A DNA stretch of 64,000 nt, taken from contig OZ024742.1 in the NCBI GenBank assembly GCA_964016885.1, positions 8,971,662 through 9,035,661 on the forward strand, given 5' to 3'. Numbering within the stretch: the first letter of the stretch is position 1; the number at the start of each line of letters is the position of its first letter. Shown one piece after another: positions 29,746-45,812 of the stretch. A program made the position numbers and the translations under genes. The notes under the pieces are model-generated. The model did no database searches. It was given only the letters and a program-made list of their open reading frames with translations, and was not told where the DNA came from. This stretch comes from Eledone cirrhosa (Eukaryota; Mollusca; Cephalopoda; Octopoda; Eledonidae).

Positions 29746-31900
29746 TTGGCTACAGTATCACATATATATAGAGCCAGACAACACAGTATTGGCTACAGTA
29801 TCACATATATATAGAGACAGAGAACACAGTATTGGCTAGAGTATCACATATATACAGAGACAGACAACACAGTATTGACTACAGTATCACATATATATAG
29901 AGCCAGACAACACAGTATTGGCTACAGTATCACATATATATATAGACAGACAACACAGTATTGGCTACAGTATCACATATATATAGAGCCAGACAACACA
30001 GTATTGGCTCCAGTATCACATATATATAGAGACAGACAACACAGTATTGGCTCCAGTATCACATATATATAGAGACAGACAACACAGTATTGGCTACAGT
30101 ATCACATATATATAGAGACAGACAACACAGTATTGGCTAGAGTATCACATATATATAGAGACAGACAACACAGTATTTGCTACAGTATCTCATATATATA
30201 TAGAGACAGACAACACAGTATTGGCTAGAGTTTAACATATATATAGCGACAGACAACTCAGTATTGGCTACAGTATCACATATATGTCGAGACAGACAAC
30301 ACAGTATTGGCTACAGTATCACATATATATAGAGACAGACAACACAGTATTGGCTAGAGTATCACATATATATAGAGCCAGACAACACAGTATTGGCTAG
30401 AGTATCACATATATATAGAGACAGACAACACAGTATTGGCTGCAGTATCACATATATATAGAGACAGACAACACAGTATTGGCTACAGTATAACATATAT
30501 ATAGAGACAGACAACACAGTATTGGCTAGAGTATCACATATATATAGAGACAGACAACACAGTAATGGCTACAGTATCTCATATATATAGAGACAGACAA
30601 CACAGTATTGGCTAGAGTATCACATATATATAGAGACAGACAACACAGTATTGGCTACAGTATCTCCTATATATAGAGACAGACAACACAGTAATGGCTA
30701 CAGTATCACATATATATAGAGACAGACAACACAGTATTGGCTAGAGTATAACATATATATAGAGACAGACAACACAGTATTGGCTACAGTATAACATATA
30801 TATAGAGACAGACAACACAGTATTGGCTAGAGTATCACATATATATAGAGACAGACAACACAGTATTGGCTGCAGTATCACATATATATAGAGACAGACA
30901 ACACAGTATTGGCTACAGTATCTCCTATATATAGAGACAGACAACACAGTAATGGCTACAGTATCACATATATATAGAGACAGACAACACAGTATTGGCT
31001 AGAGTATCACATATATATAGAGACAGACAACACAGTATTGGCTAGAGTATAACATATATATAGAGACAGACAACACAGTATTGGCTAGAGTATCACATAT
31101 ATATAGAGACAGACAACACAGTATTGGCTAAAGTATCACATATATATAGAGACAGACAACACAGTATTGGCTACAGTATCACATATATATAGAGACAGAC
31201 AACACAGTATTGGCTAGAGTATCACATATATATAGAGACAGACAACACAGTATTTGCTACAGTATCTCATATATATATAGAGACAGACAACACAGTATTG
31301 GCTAGAGTTTAACATATATATAGCGACAGACAACTCAGTATTGGCTACAGTATCACATATATGTCGAGACAGACAACACAGTATCGCCTACAGTATCACA
31401 TATATATATAGAGACAGACAACACATTATTGGCTACAGTATCACATATATATAGAGACAGACAACACAGTATTGGCTACAGTATCACATATATATAGAGC
31501 CAGACAACACAGTATTGGCTACAGTATCACATATATATAGAGACAGAGAACACAGTATTGGCTAGAGTATCACATATATACAGAGACAGACAACACAGTA
31601 TTGACTACAGTATCACATATATATAGAGCCAGACAACACAGTATTGGCTACAGTATCACATATATATATAGACAGACAACACAGTATTGGCTACAGTATC
31701 ACATATATATAGAGCCAGACAACACAGTATTGGCTCCAGTATCACATATATATAGAGACAGACAACACAGTATTGGCTCCAGTATCACATATATATAGAG
31801 ACAGACAACACAGTATTGGCTACAGTATCACATATATATAGAGACAGACAACACAGTATTGGCTCCAGTATCACATATATATAGAGACAGACAACACAGT
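29746..31900 (+). repeat. Array zone D, partial copies 3 and 4
   Basis: The marker GTCGAGAC recurs at 30286 (offset 1552 from 28734) and at 31363 (offset 1077 from 30286). The run beginning TATCGCC at 29656 recurs at 31382 (offset 1726) with the GGCTCCAG and TATATATAGACAG monomers (30010-30060 and 31730-31800). Different offsets in adjacent stretches show at least two separate exchange events. Confidence 0.75.
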
Positions 31901-33300
31901 ATTGGCTAGAGTATCTCATTTATATAGAGACAGACAACACAGTATTGGCTACAGTATCTCATATATATAGAGACAGACAACACAGTATTGGCTAGAGTAT
32001 CACATATATATAGAGACAGACAACACAGTATGGGCTACAGTATCACATATATATAGAGACAGACAACACAGTATTCGCTACAGTATCACATATATATAGA
32101 GACAGACAACACAGTATTGGCTACAGTATCACATATATATAGAGACAGACAACACAGTATTGGCAAGAGTATCACATATATATAGAGACAGACAACACAC
32201 TATTGGCTACTGTATCAAATATATATAGAGACAGACAACACAGTATTGGCTACAGTATCACATATATATAGAGACAGACAACACAGTATTGGCTACAGTA
32301 TCACATATATATAGAGACAGACAACACAGTATTGGCTACACTATCACATATATATAGAGACAGACAACAGAGTATTGGCTACAGTATCACATATATATAG
32401 AGACAGACAACACAGTATTGGCTAGAGTATCACATATATATAGAGACAGACAACACAGTATTTGCTACAGTATCTCATATATATATAGAGACAGACAACA
32501 CAGTATTGGCTAGAGTATCACATATATATAGAGACAGACAACACAGTATTGGCTACAGTATCTCCTATATATAGAGACAGACAACACAGTATTGGCTAGA
32601 GTATAACATATATATAGAGCCAGACAACACAGTATTGGTTAGAGTATAACAAATATATAGAGCCAGAAAACACAGTATTGGCTAGAGTATAACATATATA
32701 TAGAGACAGACAACACAGTATTGGCTAGAGTATAACATATATATAGAGCCAGACAACACAGTATTGGCTACAGTATCACATATATATAGAGACAGACAAC
32801 ACAGTATTGGCTACAGTATCACATATATATAGAGACAGACAACACAGTATTGGCTACAGTATAACATATATATAGAGACAGACAACACAGTATTGGCTAC
32901 AGTATCTCATATATATAGAGACAGACAACACAGTATTGGCTACAGTATCACATATATATAGAGACAGACAACACAGTATTGGCTAGAGTATCACATATAT
33001 ATAGAGACAGACAACACAGTATTGGCTACAGTATCACATATATATAGAGACAGACAACTCAGTACTGGATACAGTCTCACATATATATAGAGACAGACAA
33101 CACAGTATTGGCTACAGTATCTCATATATATAGAGACAGACAACACAGTATTGGCTAGAGTATCACATATATATAGAGACAGACAACACAGTATTGGCTA
33201 CAGTATCACATATATATAGAGACAGACAACACATTATTGGCTACAGTATCACATATATATAGAGACAGACAACACACTATTGGCTACAGTATCACATATA
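31901..33300 (+). repeat. Array zone E, transition block
   Basis: A mix of monomers from zones C and D, with private variants CATTTATATAG (about 31917), TATGGGCTAC (about 32030), GGCAAGAG (32161), CAAATATATAG (32651) and CAGTACTGGATACAGTCTC (about 33060). No large internal duplication was noticed. Confidence 0.6.
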
Positions 33301-35820
33301 TAGAGAGACAGACAACACAGTATTGGCTACAGTATCACATATATATAGAGACAGACAACACAGTATTGGCTACAGTATCACATGTATATAGAGACAGACA
33401 ACACAGTATTGGCTAGAGTATCACATACATATAGAGAGAGACATCACAGTATTGGTTACAGTATCACATATATATTGAGACAGACAACACAGTATTGGCT
33501 AGAGTATCACATACATATAGAGACAGACATCACAGTATTGGCTACAGTATCACATATATATAGAGACAGACAACACAGTATTGGCTACAGTATCACATAT
33601 ATATAGAGACAGACAACACAGTATTGGCTAGAGTATCACATATATATAGAGACAGACAACACAGTATTGGCTACAGTATCACATATATATAGAGACAGAC
33701 AACACAGTATTGGCTACAGTATCACATATATATAGAGACAGACAACACAGTATTGGCTACTGTATCAAATATATATAGAGACAGACAACACAGTATTGGC
33801 TACAGTATCACATATATATAGAGACAGACAACACAGTATTGGCTACACTATCACATATATATAGAGACAGACAACAGAGTATTGGCTACAGTATCACATA
33901 TATATAGAGACAGACAACACAGTATTTGCTACAGTATCTCATATATATATAGAGACAGACAACACAGTATTGGCTAGAGTATAACATATATATAGAGCCA
34001 GACAACACAGTATTGGCTAGAGTATAACATATATATAGAGCCAGACAACACAGTATTGGCTAGAGTATAACATATATATAGAGACAGACAACACAGTATT
34101 GGCTAGAGTATAACATATATATAGAGCCAGACAACACAGTATTGGCTACAGTATCACATATATATAGAGACAGACAACACAGTATTGGCTAGAGTATAAC
34201 ATATATATAGAGACAGACAACACAGTATTGGATAGAGTATAACATATATATAGAGACAGACAACACAGTATTGGCTAGATTATAACATATATATAGCGAC
34301 AGACATCACAGTATTGGCTAGAGTATCACATATATATAGAGACAGACAACACAGTATTGGCTACATTATCACATATATATAGAGACAGACAACACAGTAT
34401 TGGCTAGAGTATCACATATATATAGAGCCAGACAACACAGTATTGGCTAGAGTATCACATATATATAGAGACAGACAACACAGTATTGGCTAGAGTATAA
34501 CATATATATAGAGACAGACAACACAGTATTGGCTACAGTATCAAATATATATAGAGACAGACAACACAGTATTGGCTAGAGTATCACACATATATATAGA
34601 GACAGACAACACAGTATTTGCTACAGTATCTCATATATATATAGAGACAGACAACACAGTATTGGCTAGAGTATAACATATATATAGAGCCAGACAACAC
34701 AGTATTGGCTAGAGTATAACATATATATAGAGCCAGACAACACAGTATTGGCTAGAGTATAACATATATATAGAGACAGACAACACAGTATTGGCTAGAG
34801 TATAACATATATATAGAGCCAGACAACACAGTATTGGCTACAGTATCACATATATATAGAGACAGACAACACAGTATTGGCTAGAGTATAACATATATAT
34901 AGAGACAGACAACACAGTATTGGATAGAGTATAACATATATATAGAGACAGACAACACAGTATTGGCTAGATTATAACATATATATAGCGACAGACATCA
35001 CAGTATTGGCTACAGTATCACATATATATAGAGACAGACAACACAGTATTGGCTACATTATCACATATATATAGAGACAGACAACACAGTATTGGCTAGA
35101 GTATCACATATATATAGAGCCAGACAACACAGTATTGGCTAGAGTATCACATATATATAGAGACAGACAACACAGTATTGGCTAGAGTATAACATATATA
35201 TAGAGACAGACAACACAGTATTGGCTACAGTATCACATATATATAGAGACAGACAACACAGTATTGGCTAGAGTATCACATATATATAGAGCCAGACAAC
35301 ACAGTATTGGCTAAAGTATCACATATATATAGAGCCAGACAACACAGTATTGGCTAGAGTATCACATATATATAGAGGCAGACAACACAGTATTGGCTAG
35401 AGTATAACATATATATAGAGACAGACAACACAGTATTGGCTACAGTATCACATATATATAGAGACAGACAACACAGTATTGGCTAGAGTATAACATATAT
35501 ATAGAGACAGACAACACAGTATTGGCTACAGTATCACATATATATAGAGACAGACAACACAGTATTGGCTACAGTATCACATATATATAGAGCCAGACAA
35601 CACAGTATTGGCTAGAGTATCACATATATATAGAGACAGACAACACAGTATTGGCTACAGTATCACATATATATAGAGACAGACAACACAGTATTGGCTA
35701 CAGTATCACATATATATTGAGACAGACAACACAGTATTGGCTACAGTATCACAAGTATATAGAGACAGACAACACAGTATTGGCTACAGTATCACATATA
35801 TATAGAGACAGACAACACAG
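33301..35820 (+). repeat. Array zone E, duplicated block, copy 1 (offsets 2455/2457)
   Basis: Recurs at about 35821-37975. Marks: AGCGACAGACATC at 34296/36753 (offset 2457) and 34988/37443 (offset 2455), and GAGGCAGAC at 35375/37830 (offset 2455). Within the block there is a further tandem repeat of about 690 bp (34296 to 34988). The same structure appears a third time at about 41300-43600 (34988 to 42912 and 35375 to 43299, both offset 7924). Confidence 0.8.
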
Positions 35821-38406
35821 TATTGGCTACAGTATCACATGTATATAGAGACAGACAACACAGTATTGGCTAGAGTATCACATACATATAGAGAGAGACA
35901 TCACAGTATTGGTTACAGTATCACATATATATTGAGACAGACAACACAGTATTGGCTAGAGTATCACATACATATAGAGACAGACATCACAGTATTGGCT
36001 ACAGTATCACATATATATAGAGACAGACAACACAGTATTGGCTACAGTATCACATATATATAGAGACAGACAACACAGTATTGGCTAGAGTATCACATAT
36101 ATATAGAGACAGACAACACAGTATTGGCTACAGTATCACATATATATAGAGACAGACAACACAGTATTGGCTACAGTATCACATATATATAGAGACAGAC
36201 AACACAGTATTGGCTACTGTATCAAATATATATAGAGACAGACAACACAGTATTGGCTACAGTATCACATATATATAGAGACAGACAACACAGTATTGGC
36301 TACACTATCACATATATATAGAGACAGACAACAGAGTATTGGCTACAGTATCACATATATATAGAGACAGACAACACAGTATTTGCTACAGTATCTCATA
36401 TATATATAGAGACAGACAACACAGTATTGGCTAGAGTATAACATATATATAGAGCCAGACAACACAGTATTGGCTAGAGTATAACATATATATAGAGCCA
36501 GACAACACAGTATTGGCTAGAGTATAACATATATATAGAGACATACAACACAGTATTGGCTAGAGTATAACATATATATAGAGCCAGACAACACAGTATT
36601 GGCTACAGTATCACATATATATAGAGACAGACAACACAGTATTGGCTAGAGTATAACATATATATAGAGACAGACAACACAGTATTGGATAGAGTATAAC
36701 ATATATATAGAGACAGACAACACAGTATTGGCTAGATTATAACATATATATAGCGACAGACATCACAGTATTGGCTAGAGTATCACATATATATAGAGAC
36801 AGACAACACAGTATTGGCTACATTATCACATATATATAGAGACAGACAACACAGTATTGGCTAGAGTATCACATATATATAGAGCCAGACAACACAGTAT
36901 TGGCTAGAGTATCACATATATATAGAGACAGACAACACAGTATTGGCTAGAGTATAACATATATATAGAGACAGACAACACAGTATTGGCTACAGTATCA
37001 CATATATATAGAGACAGACAACACAGTATTGGCTAGAGTATCACATATATATAGAGACAGACAACACAGTATTTGCTACAGTATCTCATATATATATAGA
37101 GACAGACAACACAGTATTGGCTAGAGTATAACATATATATAGAGCCAGACAACACAGTATTGGCTAGAGTATAACATATATATAGAGCCAGACAACACAG
37201 TATTGGCTAGAGTATAACATATATATAGAGACAGACAACACAGTATTGGCTAGAGTATAACATATATATAGAGCCAGACAACACAGTATTGGCTACAGTA
37301 TCACATATATATAGAGACAGACAACACAGTATTGGCTAGAGTATAACATATATATAGAGACAGACAACACAGTATTGGATAGAGTATAACATATATATAG
37401 AGACAGACAACACAGTATTGGCTAGATTATAACATATATATAGCGACAGACATCACAGTATTGGCTACAGTATCACATATATATAGAGACAGACAACACA
37501 GTATTGGCTACATTATCACATATATATAGAGACAGACAACACAGTATTGGCTAGAGTATCACATATATATAGAGCCAGACAACACAGTATTGGCTAGAGT
37601 ATCACATATATATAGAGACAGACAACACAGTATTGGCTAGAGTATAACATATATATAGAGACAGACAACACAGTATTGGCTACAGTATCACATATATATA
37701 GAGACAGACAACACAGTATTGGCTAGAGTATCACATATATATAGAGCCAGACAACACAGTATTGGCTAAAGTATCACATATATATAGAGCCAGACAACAC
37801 AGTATTGGCTAGAGTATCACATATATATAGAGGCAGACAACACAGTATTGGCTAGAGTATAACATATATATAGAGACAGACAACACAGTATTGGCTACAG
37901 TATCACATATATATAGAGACAGACAACACAGTATTGGCTAGAGTATAACATATATATAGAGACAGACAACACAGTATTGGCTACAGTATCACATATATAT
38001 AGAGACAGACAACACAGTATTGGCTACAGTATCACATATATATTGAGACAGACAACACAGTATTGGCTACAGTATCACAAGTATATAGAGACAGACAACA
38101 CAGTATTGGCTACAGTATCACATATATATAGAGACAGACAACACAGTATTGGCTACAGTATCACATATATATAGAGACAGACAACACAGTATTGGCTACA
38201 GTATCACATATATATAGAGACAGACAACACAGTATTGGCTACAGTATCTCATATATATTGAGACAGACAACACAGTATTGGCTACAGTATCACATACATA
38301 TAGAGACAGACAACACAGTATTGGCTACAGTATCACATACATATAGAGACAGACAACACAGTATTGGCTAGAGTATCACATATATATAGAGACAGACAAC
38401 ACAGTA
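35821..38406 (+). repeat. Array zone E, duplicated block, copy 2
   Basis: Partner of 33301-35820. Near its right end three monomers (129 bp) present both at about 35520-35650 and at about 43440-43575 are absent here, so this copy carries a three-monomer deletion. The 690-bp inner repeat (36753 to 37443) is retained. Confidence 0.75.
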
Positions 38407-40214
38407 TTGGCTAGAGTATCACATACATATAGAGAGAGACATCACAGTATTGGTTACAGTATCACATATATATTGAGACAGACAACACAGTATTGGCTAG
38501 AGTATCACATACATATAGAGACATACATCACAGTATTGGCTACAGTATCACATATATATAGAGACAGACAACACAGTATTGGCTACAGTATGACATATAT
38601 ATAGAGACAGACAACACTGTATTGGCTACAGTATCACATATATATAGAGACAGACAACACAGTATTGGCTAGAGTATCACATATATATAGAGACAGACAA
38701 CACAGTATTGGCTACACTATCACATATATATAGAGAGTGACAACAGAGTATTGGCTACAGTATCACATATATATAGAGACAGACAACACAGTATTGGCTA
38801 GAGTATCACATATATATAGAGACAGACAACACAGTATTTGCTACAGTATCTCATATATATAGAGAGACAGACAACACAGTGTTGGCTAGAGTATAACATA
38901 TATATAGAGCCAGACAACACAGTATTGGCTAGAGTATAACATATATATAGAGACAGACAACACAGTATTGGCTAGAGTATAACATATATATAGAGCCAGA
39001 CAACACAGTATTGGCTACAGTATCACATATATATAGAGACAGACAACAGAGTATTGGCTAGAGTATAACATATATATAGAGACAGACAACACAGTATTGG
39101 ATAGAGTATAACATATATATAGAGACAGACAACACAGTATTGGCTAGATTATAACATATATATAGCGACAGACATCACAGTATTGGCTACAGTATCACAT
39201 ATATATAGAGACAGACAACACAGTATTGGCTACATTATCACATATATATAGAGACAGACAACACAGTATTGGCTAGAGTATCACATATATATAGAGCCAG
39301 ACAACACAGTATTGGCTAGAGTATCACATATATATAGAGACAGACAACACAGTATTGGCTAGAGTATCACATATATATAGAGACAGACAACACAGTATTG
39401 GCTACAGTATCACATATATATAGAGACAGACAACACAGTATTGGCTAGAGTATCACATATATATAGAGCCAGACAACACAGTATTGGCTAAAGTATCACA
39501 TATATATAGAGCCAGACAACACAGTATTGGCTAGAGTATCACATATATATAGAGACAGACAACACAGTATTGGCTAGAGTATAACATATATATAGAGACA
39601 GACAACACAGTATTGGCTACAGTATCACATATATATAGAGACAGACAACACAGTATTGGCTAGAGTATAACATATATATAGAGACAGACAACACAGTATT
39701 GGCTACAGTATCACATATATATAGAGACAGACAACACAGTATTGGCTACAGTATCACATATATATAGAGCCAGACAACACAGTATTGGCTAGAGTATCAC
39801 ATATATATAGAGACAGACAACACAGTATTGGCTACAGTATCACATATATATAGAGACAGACAACACAGTATTGGCTACAGTATCACATATATATAGAGAC
39901 AGACAACACAGTATTGGCTACAGTATCACATATATATAGAGACAGACAACACAGTATTGGCTACAGTATCTCATATATATAGAGACAGACAACACAGTAT
40001 TGGCTACAGTATCACATATATATAGAGACAGACAACACAGTATTGGCTACAGTATCTCATATATATTGAGACAGACAACACAGTATTGGCTACAGTATCA
40101 CATATATATAGAGACAGACAACACAGTATTGGCTACAGTATCACATACATATAGAGACAGACAACACAGTATTGGCTAGAGTATCACATATATATAGAGA
40201 CAGACAACACAGTA
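38407..40214 (+). repeat. Higher-order unit P1 (1808 bp, 42 monomers + 2 bp)
   Basis: A unit is measured here between successive CATACATATAGAGAGAGAC monomers. Type P is marked by GAGAGTGACAACAGAG, then GGATAGAG, then GGCTAGATTATAAC followed by AGCGACAGACATC, here 758 bp into the unit (39165). The extra 2 bp comes from one monomer with an added TA in its TA run. Confidence 0.85.
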
Positions 40215-41560
40215 TTGGCTAGAGTATCACATACATATAGAGAGAGACATCACAGTATTGGTTACAGTATCACATATATATTGAGACAGACAACACAGTA
40301 TTGGCTAGAGTATCACATACATATAGAGACATACATCACAGTATTGGCTACAGTATCACATATATATAGAGACAGACAACACAGTATTGGCTACAGTATG
40401 ACATATATATAGAGACAGACAACACTGTATTGGCTACAGCATCACATATATATAGAGACAGACAACACAGTATTGGCTAGAGTATCACATATATATAGAG
40501 ACAGACAACACAGTATTGGCTACACTATCACATATATATAGAGAGTGACAACAGAGTATTGGCTACAGTATCACATATATATAGAGACAGACAACACAGT
40601 ATTGGCTAGAGTATCACATATATATAGAGACAGACAACACAGTATTTGCTACAGTATCTCATATATATATAGAGACAGACAACACAGTATTGGCTAGAGT
40701 ATCACATATATATAGAGACAGACAACAGAGTATTGGCTACAGTATCTCCTATATATAGAGACAGACAACACAGTATTGGCTAGAGTATAACATATATATA
40801 GAGCCAGACAACACAGTATTGGCTAGATTATAACATATATATAGAGCCAGACAACACAGTATTGGCTAGAGTATAACATATATATAGAGCCAGACAACAC
40901 AGTATTGGCTACAGTATCACATATATATAGAGACAGACAACACAGTATTGGCTACAGTATCACATATATATAGAGACAGACAACACAGTATTGGCTACAG
41001 TATAACATATATATAGAGACAGACAACACAGTATTGGCTACAGTATCTCATATATATAGAGACAGACAACACAGTATTGGCTACAGTATCACATATAGAT
41101 AGAGACAGACAACACAGTATTGGCTAGAGTATCACATATATATAGAGACAGACAACACAGTATTGGCTACAGTATCACATATATATAGAGACAGACAACT
41201 CAGTATTGGCTACAGTATCACATATATATAGAGACAGACAACACAGTATTGGCTACAGTATCTCATATATATAGAGACAGACAACACAGTATTGGCTAGA
41301 GTATCACATATATATAGAGACAGACAACACAGTATTGGCTAGAGTATCACATATATATAGAGGCAGACAACACAGTATTGGCTAGAGTATAACATATATA
41401 TAGAGACAGACAACACAGTATTGGCTACAGTATCACATATATATAGAGACAGACAACACAGTATTGGCTAGAGTATAACATATATATAGAGACAGACAAC
41501 ACAGTATTGGCTACAGTATCACATATATATAGAGACAGACAACACAGTATTGGCTACAGT
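40215..41560 (+). repeat. Higher-order unit Q1 (partial)
   Basis: Starts with the same monomers as P but then has TATCTCCTATATATAG (40740), GGCTAGATTATAAC followed by GAGCCAG (not GCGACAG), and TATAGATAG (41094). After about 41560 the order switches to the block related to 33.3-35.8 kb. A private C occurs in GGCTACAGCATCAC at about 40434. Confidence 0.8.
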
Positions 41561-44004
41561 ATCACATATATATAGAGCCAGACAACACAGTATTGGCTAC
41601 AGTATCACATATATATAGAGACAGACAACACAGTATTGGCTACAGTATCACATATATATAGAGACAGACAACACAGTATTGGCTACTGTATCAAATATAT
41701 ATAGAGACAGACAACACAGTATTGGCTACAGTATCACATATATATAGAGACAGACAACACAGTATTGGCTACACTATCACATATATATAGAGACAGACAA
41801 CAGAGTATTGGCTACAGTATCACATATATATAGAGACAGACAACACAGTATTTGCTACAGTATCTCATATATATATAGAGACAGACAACACAGTATTGGC
41901 TAGAGTATAACATATATATAGAGCCAGACAACACAGTATTGGCTAGAGTATAACATATATATAGAGCCAGACAACACAGTATTGGCTAGAGTATAACATA
42001 TATATAGAGACAGACAACACAGTATTGGCTAGAGTATAACATATATATAGAGCCAGACAACACAGTATTGGCTACAGTATCACATATATATAGAGACAGA
42101 CAACACAGTATTGGCTAGAGTATAACATATATATAGAGACAGACAACACAGTATTGGATAGAGTATAACATATATATAGAGACAGACAACACAGTATTGG
42201 CTAGATTATAACATATATATAGCGACAGACATCACAGTATTGGCTAGAGTATCACATATATATAGAGACAGACAACACAGTATTGGCTACATTATCACAT
42301 ATATATAGAGACAGACAACACAGTATCGGCTAGAGTATCACATATATATAGAGCCAGACAACACAGTATTGGCTAGAGTATCACATATATATAGAGACAG
42401 ACAACACAGTATTGGCTAGAGTATAACATATATATAGAGACAGACAACACAGTATTGGCTACAGTATCACATATATATAGAGACAGACAACACAGTATTG
42501 GCTAGAGTATCACATATATATAGAGACAGACAACACAGTATTTGCTACAGTATCTCATATATATATAGAGACAGACAACACAGTATTGGCTAGAGTATAA
42601 CATATATATAGAGCCAGACAACACAGTATTGGCTAGAGTATAACATATATATAGAGCCAGACAACACAGTATTGGCTAGAGTATAACATATATATAGAGA
42701 CAGACAACACAGTATTGGCTAGAGTATAACATATATATAGAGCCAGACAACACAGTATTGGCTACAGTATCACATATATATAGAGACAGACAACACAGTA
42801 TTGGCTAGAGTATAACATATATATAGAGACAGACAACACAGTATTGGATAGAGTATAACATATATATAGAGACAGACAACACAGTATTGGCTAGATTATA
42901 ACATATATATAGCGACAGACATCACAGTATTGGCTACAGTATCACATATATATAGAGACAGACAACACAGTATTGGCTACATTATCACATATATATAGAG
43001 ACAGACAACACAGTATTGGCTAGAGTATCACATATATATAGAGCCAGACAACACAGTATTGGCTAGAGTATCACATATATATAGAGACAGACAACAAAGT
43101 ATTGGCTAGAGTATAACATATATATAGAGACAGACAACACAGTATTGGCTACAGTATCACATATATATAGAGACAGACAACACAGTATTGGCTAGAGTAT
43201 CACATATATATAGAGCCAGACAACACAGTATTGGCTAAAGTATCACATATATATAGAGCCAGACAACACAGTATTGGCTAGAGTATCACATATATATAGA
43301 GGCAGACAACACAGTATTGGCTAGAGTATAACATATATATAGAGACAGACAACACAGTATTGGCTACAGTATCACATATATATAGAGACAGACAACACAG
43401 TATTGGCTAGAGTATAACATATATATAGAGACAGACAACACAGTATTGGCTACAGTATCACATATATATAGAGACAGACAACACAGTATTGGCTACAGTA
43501 TCACATATATATAGAGCCAGACAACACAGTATTGGCTAGAGTATCACATATATATAGAGACAGACAACACAGTATTGGCTACAGTATCACATATATATAG
43601 AGACAGACAACACAGTATTGGCTACAGTATCACATATATATTGAGACAGACAACACAGTATTGGCTACAGTATCACAAGTATATAGAGACAGACAACACA
43701 GTATTGGCTACAGTATCACATATATATAGAGACAGACAACACAGTATTGGCTACAGTATCACATATATATAGAGACAGACAACACAGTATTGGCTACAGT
43801 ATCACATATATATAGAGACAGACAACACAGTATTGGCTACAGTATCTCATATATATTGAGACAGACAACACAGTATTGGCTACAGTATCACATATATATA
43901 GAGACAGACAACACAGTATTGGCTACAGTATCACATACATATAGAGACAGACAACACAGTATTGGCTAGAGTATCACATATATATAGAGACAGACAACAC
44001 AGTA
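41561..44004 (+). repeat. Copy of the 33.3-38 kb block inserted between Q1 and P2
   Basis: Matches 36.1-37.8 kb at offset 5469 (GCGACAG 36753 to 42222 and 37443 to 42912) and then 37977-38406 at offset 5598. The 129-bp step between the two offsets is the three monomers missing from the 37.9-kb copy. This shows how a unit of about 5.5 kb was duplicated as a whole. Confidence 0.75.
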
Positions 44005-45812
44005 TTGGCTAGAGTATCACATACATATAGAGAGAGACATCACAGTATTGGTTACAGTATCACATATATATTGAGACAGACAACACAGTATTGGCTAGAG
44101 TATCACATACATATAGAGACATACATCACAGTATTGGCTACAGTATCACATATATATAGAGACAGACAACACAGTATTGGCTACAGTATGACATATATAT
44201 AGAGACAGACAACACTGTATTGGCTACAGTATCACATATATATAGAGACAGACAACACAGTATTGGCTAGAGTATCACATATATATAGAGACAGACAACA
44301 CAGTATTGGCTACACTATCACATATATATAGAGAGTGACAACAGAGTATTGGCTACAGTATCACATATATATAGAGACAGACAACACAGTATTGGCTAGA
44401 GTATCACATATATATAGAGACAGACAACACAGTATTTGCTACAGTATCTCATATATATATAGAGACAGACAACACAGTGTTGGCTAGAGTATAACATATA
44501 TATAGAGCCAGACAACACAGTATTGGCTAGAGTATAACATATATATAGAGACAGACAACACAGTATTGGCTAGAGTATAACATATATATAGAGCCAGACA
44601 ACACAGTATTGGCTACAGTATCACATATATATAGAGACAGACAACAGAGTATTGGCTAGAGTATAACATATATATAGAGACAGACAACACAGTATTGGAT
44701 AGAGTATAACATATATATAGAGACAGACAACACAGTATTGGCTAGATTATAACATATATATAGCGACAGACATCACAGTATTGGCTACAGTATCACATAT
44801 ATATAGAGACAGACAACACAGTATTGGCTACATTATCACATATATATAGAGACAGACAACACAGTATTGGCTAGAGTATCACATATATATAGAGCCAGAC
44901 AACACAGTATTGGCTAGAGTATCACATATATATAGAGACAGACAACACAGTATTGGCTAGAGTATCACATATATATAGAGACAGACAACACAGTATTGGC
45001 TACAGTATCACATATATATAGAGACAGACAACACAGTATTGGCTAGAGTATCACATATATATAGAGCCAGACAACACAGTATTGGCTAAAGTATCACATA
45101 TATATAGAGCCAGACAACACAGTATTGGCTAGAGTATCACATATATATAGAGACAGACAACACAGTATTGGCTAGAGTATAACATATATATAGAGACAGA
45201 CAACACAGTATTGGCTACAGTATCACATATATATAGAGACAGACAACACAGTATTGGCTAGAGTATAACATATATATAGAGACAGACAACACAGTATTGG
45301 CTACAGTATCACATATATATAGAGACAGACAACACAGTATTGGCTACAGTATCACATAAATATAGAGCCAGACAACACAGTATTGGCTAGAGTATCACAT
45401 ATATATAGAGACAGACAACACAGTATTGGCTACAGTATCACATATATATAGAGACAGACAACACAGTATTGGCTACAGTATCACATATATATAGAGACAG
45501 ACAACACAGTATTGGCTACAGTATCACATATATATAGAGACAGACAACACAGTATTGGCTACAGTATCACATATATATAGAGACAGACAACACAGTATTG
45601 GCTACAGTATCACATATATATAGAGACAGACAACACAGTATTGGCTACAGTATCTCATATATATTGAGACAGACAACACAGTATTGGCTACAGTATCACA
45701 TATATATAGAGACAGACAACACAGTATTGGCTACAGTATCACATACATATAGAGACAGACAACACAGTATTGGCTAGAGTATCACATATATATAGAGACA
45801 GACAACACAGTA
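44005..45812 (+). repeat. Higher-order unit P2 (1808 bp)
   Basis: Same monomer order as P1 at offset 5598. GCGACAG is 758 bp in (44763). One private CATAAATATAGAGCCAG monomer occurs at about 45356. Confidence 0.85.
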
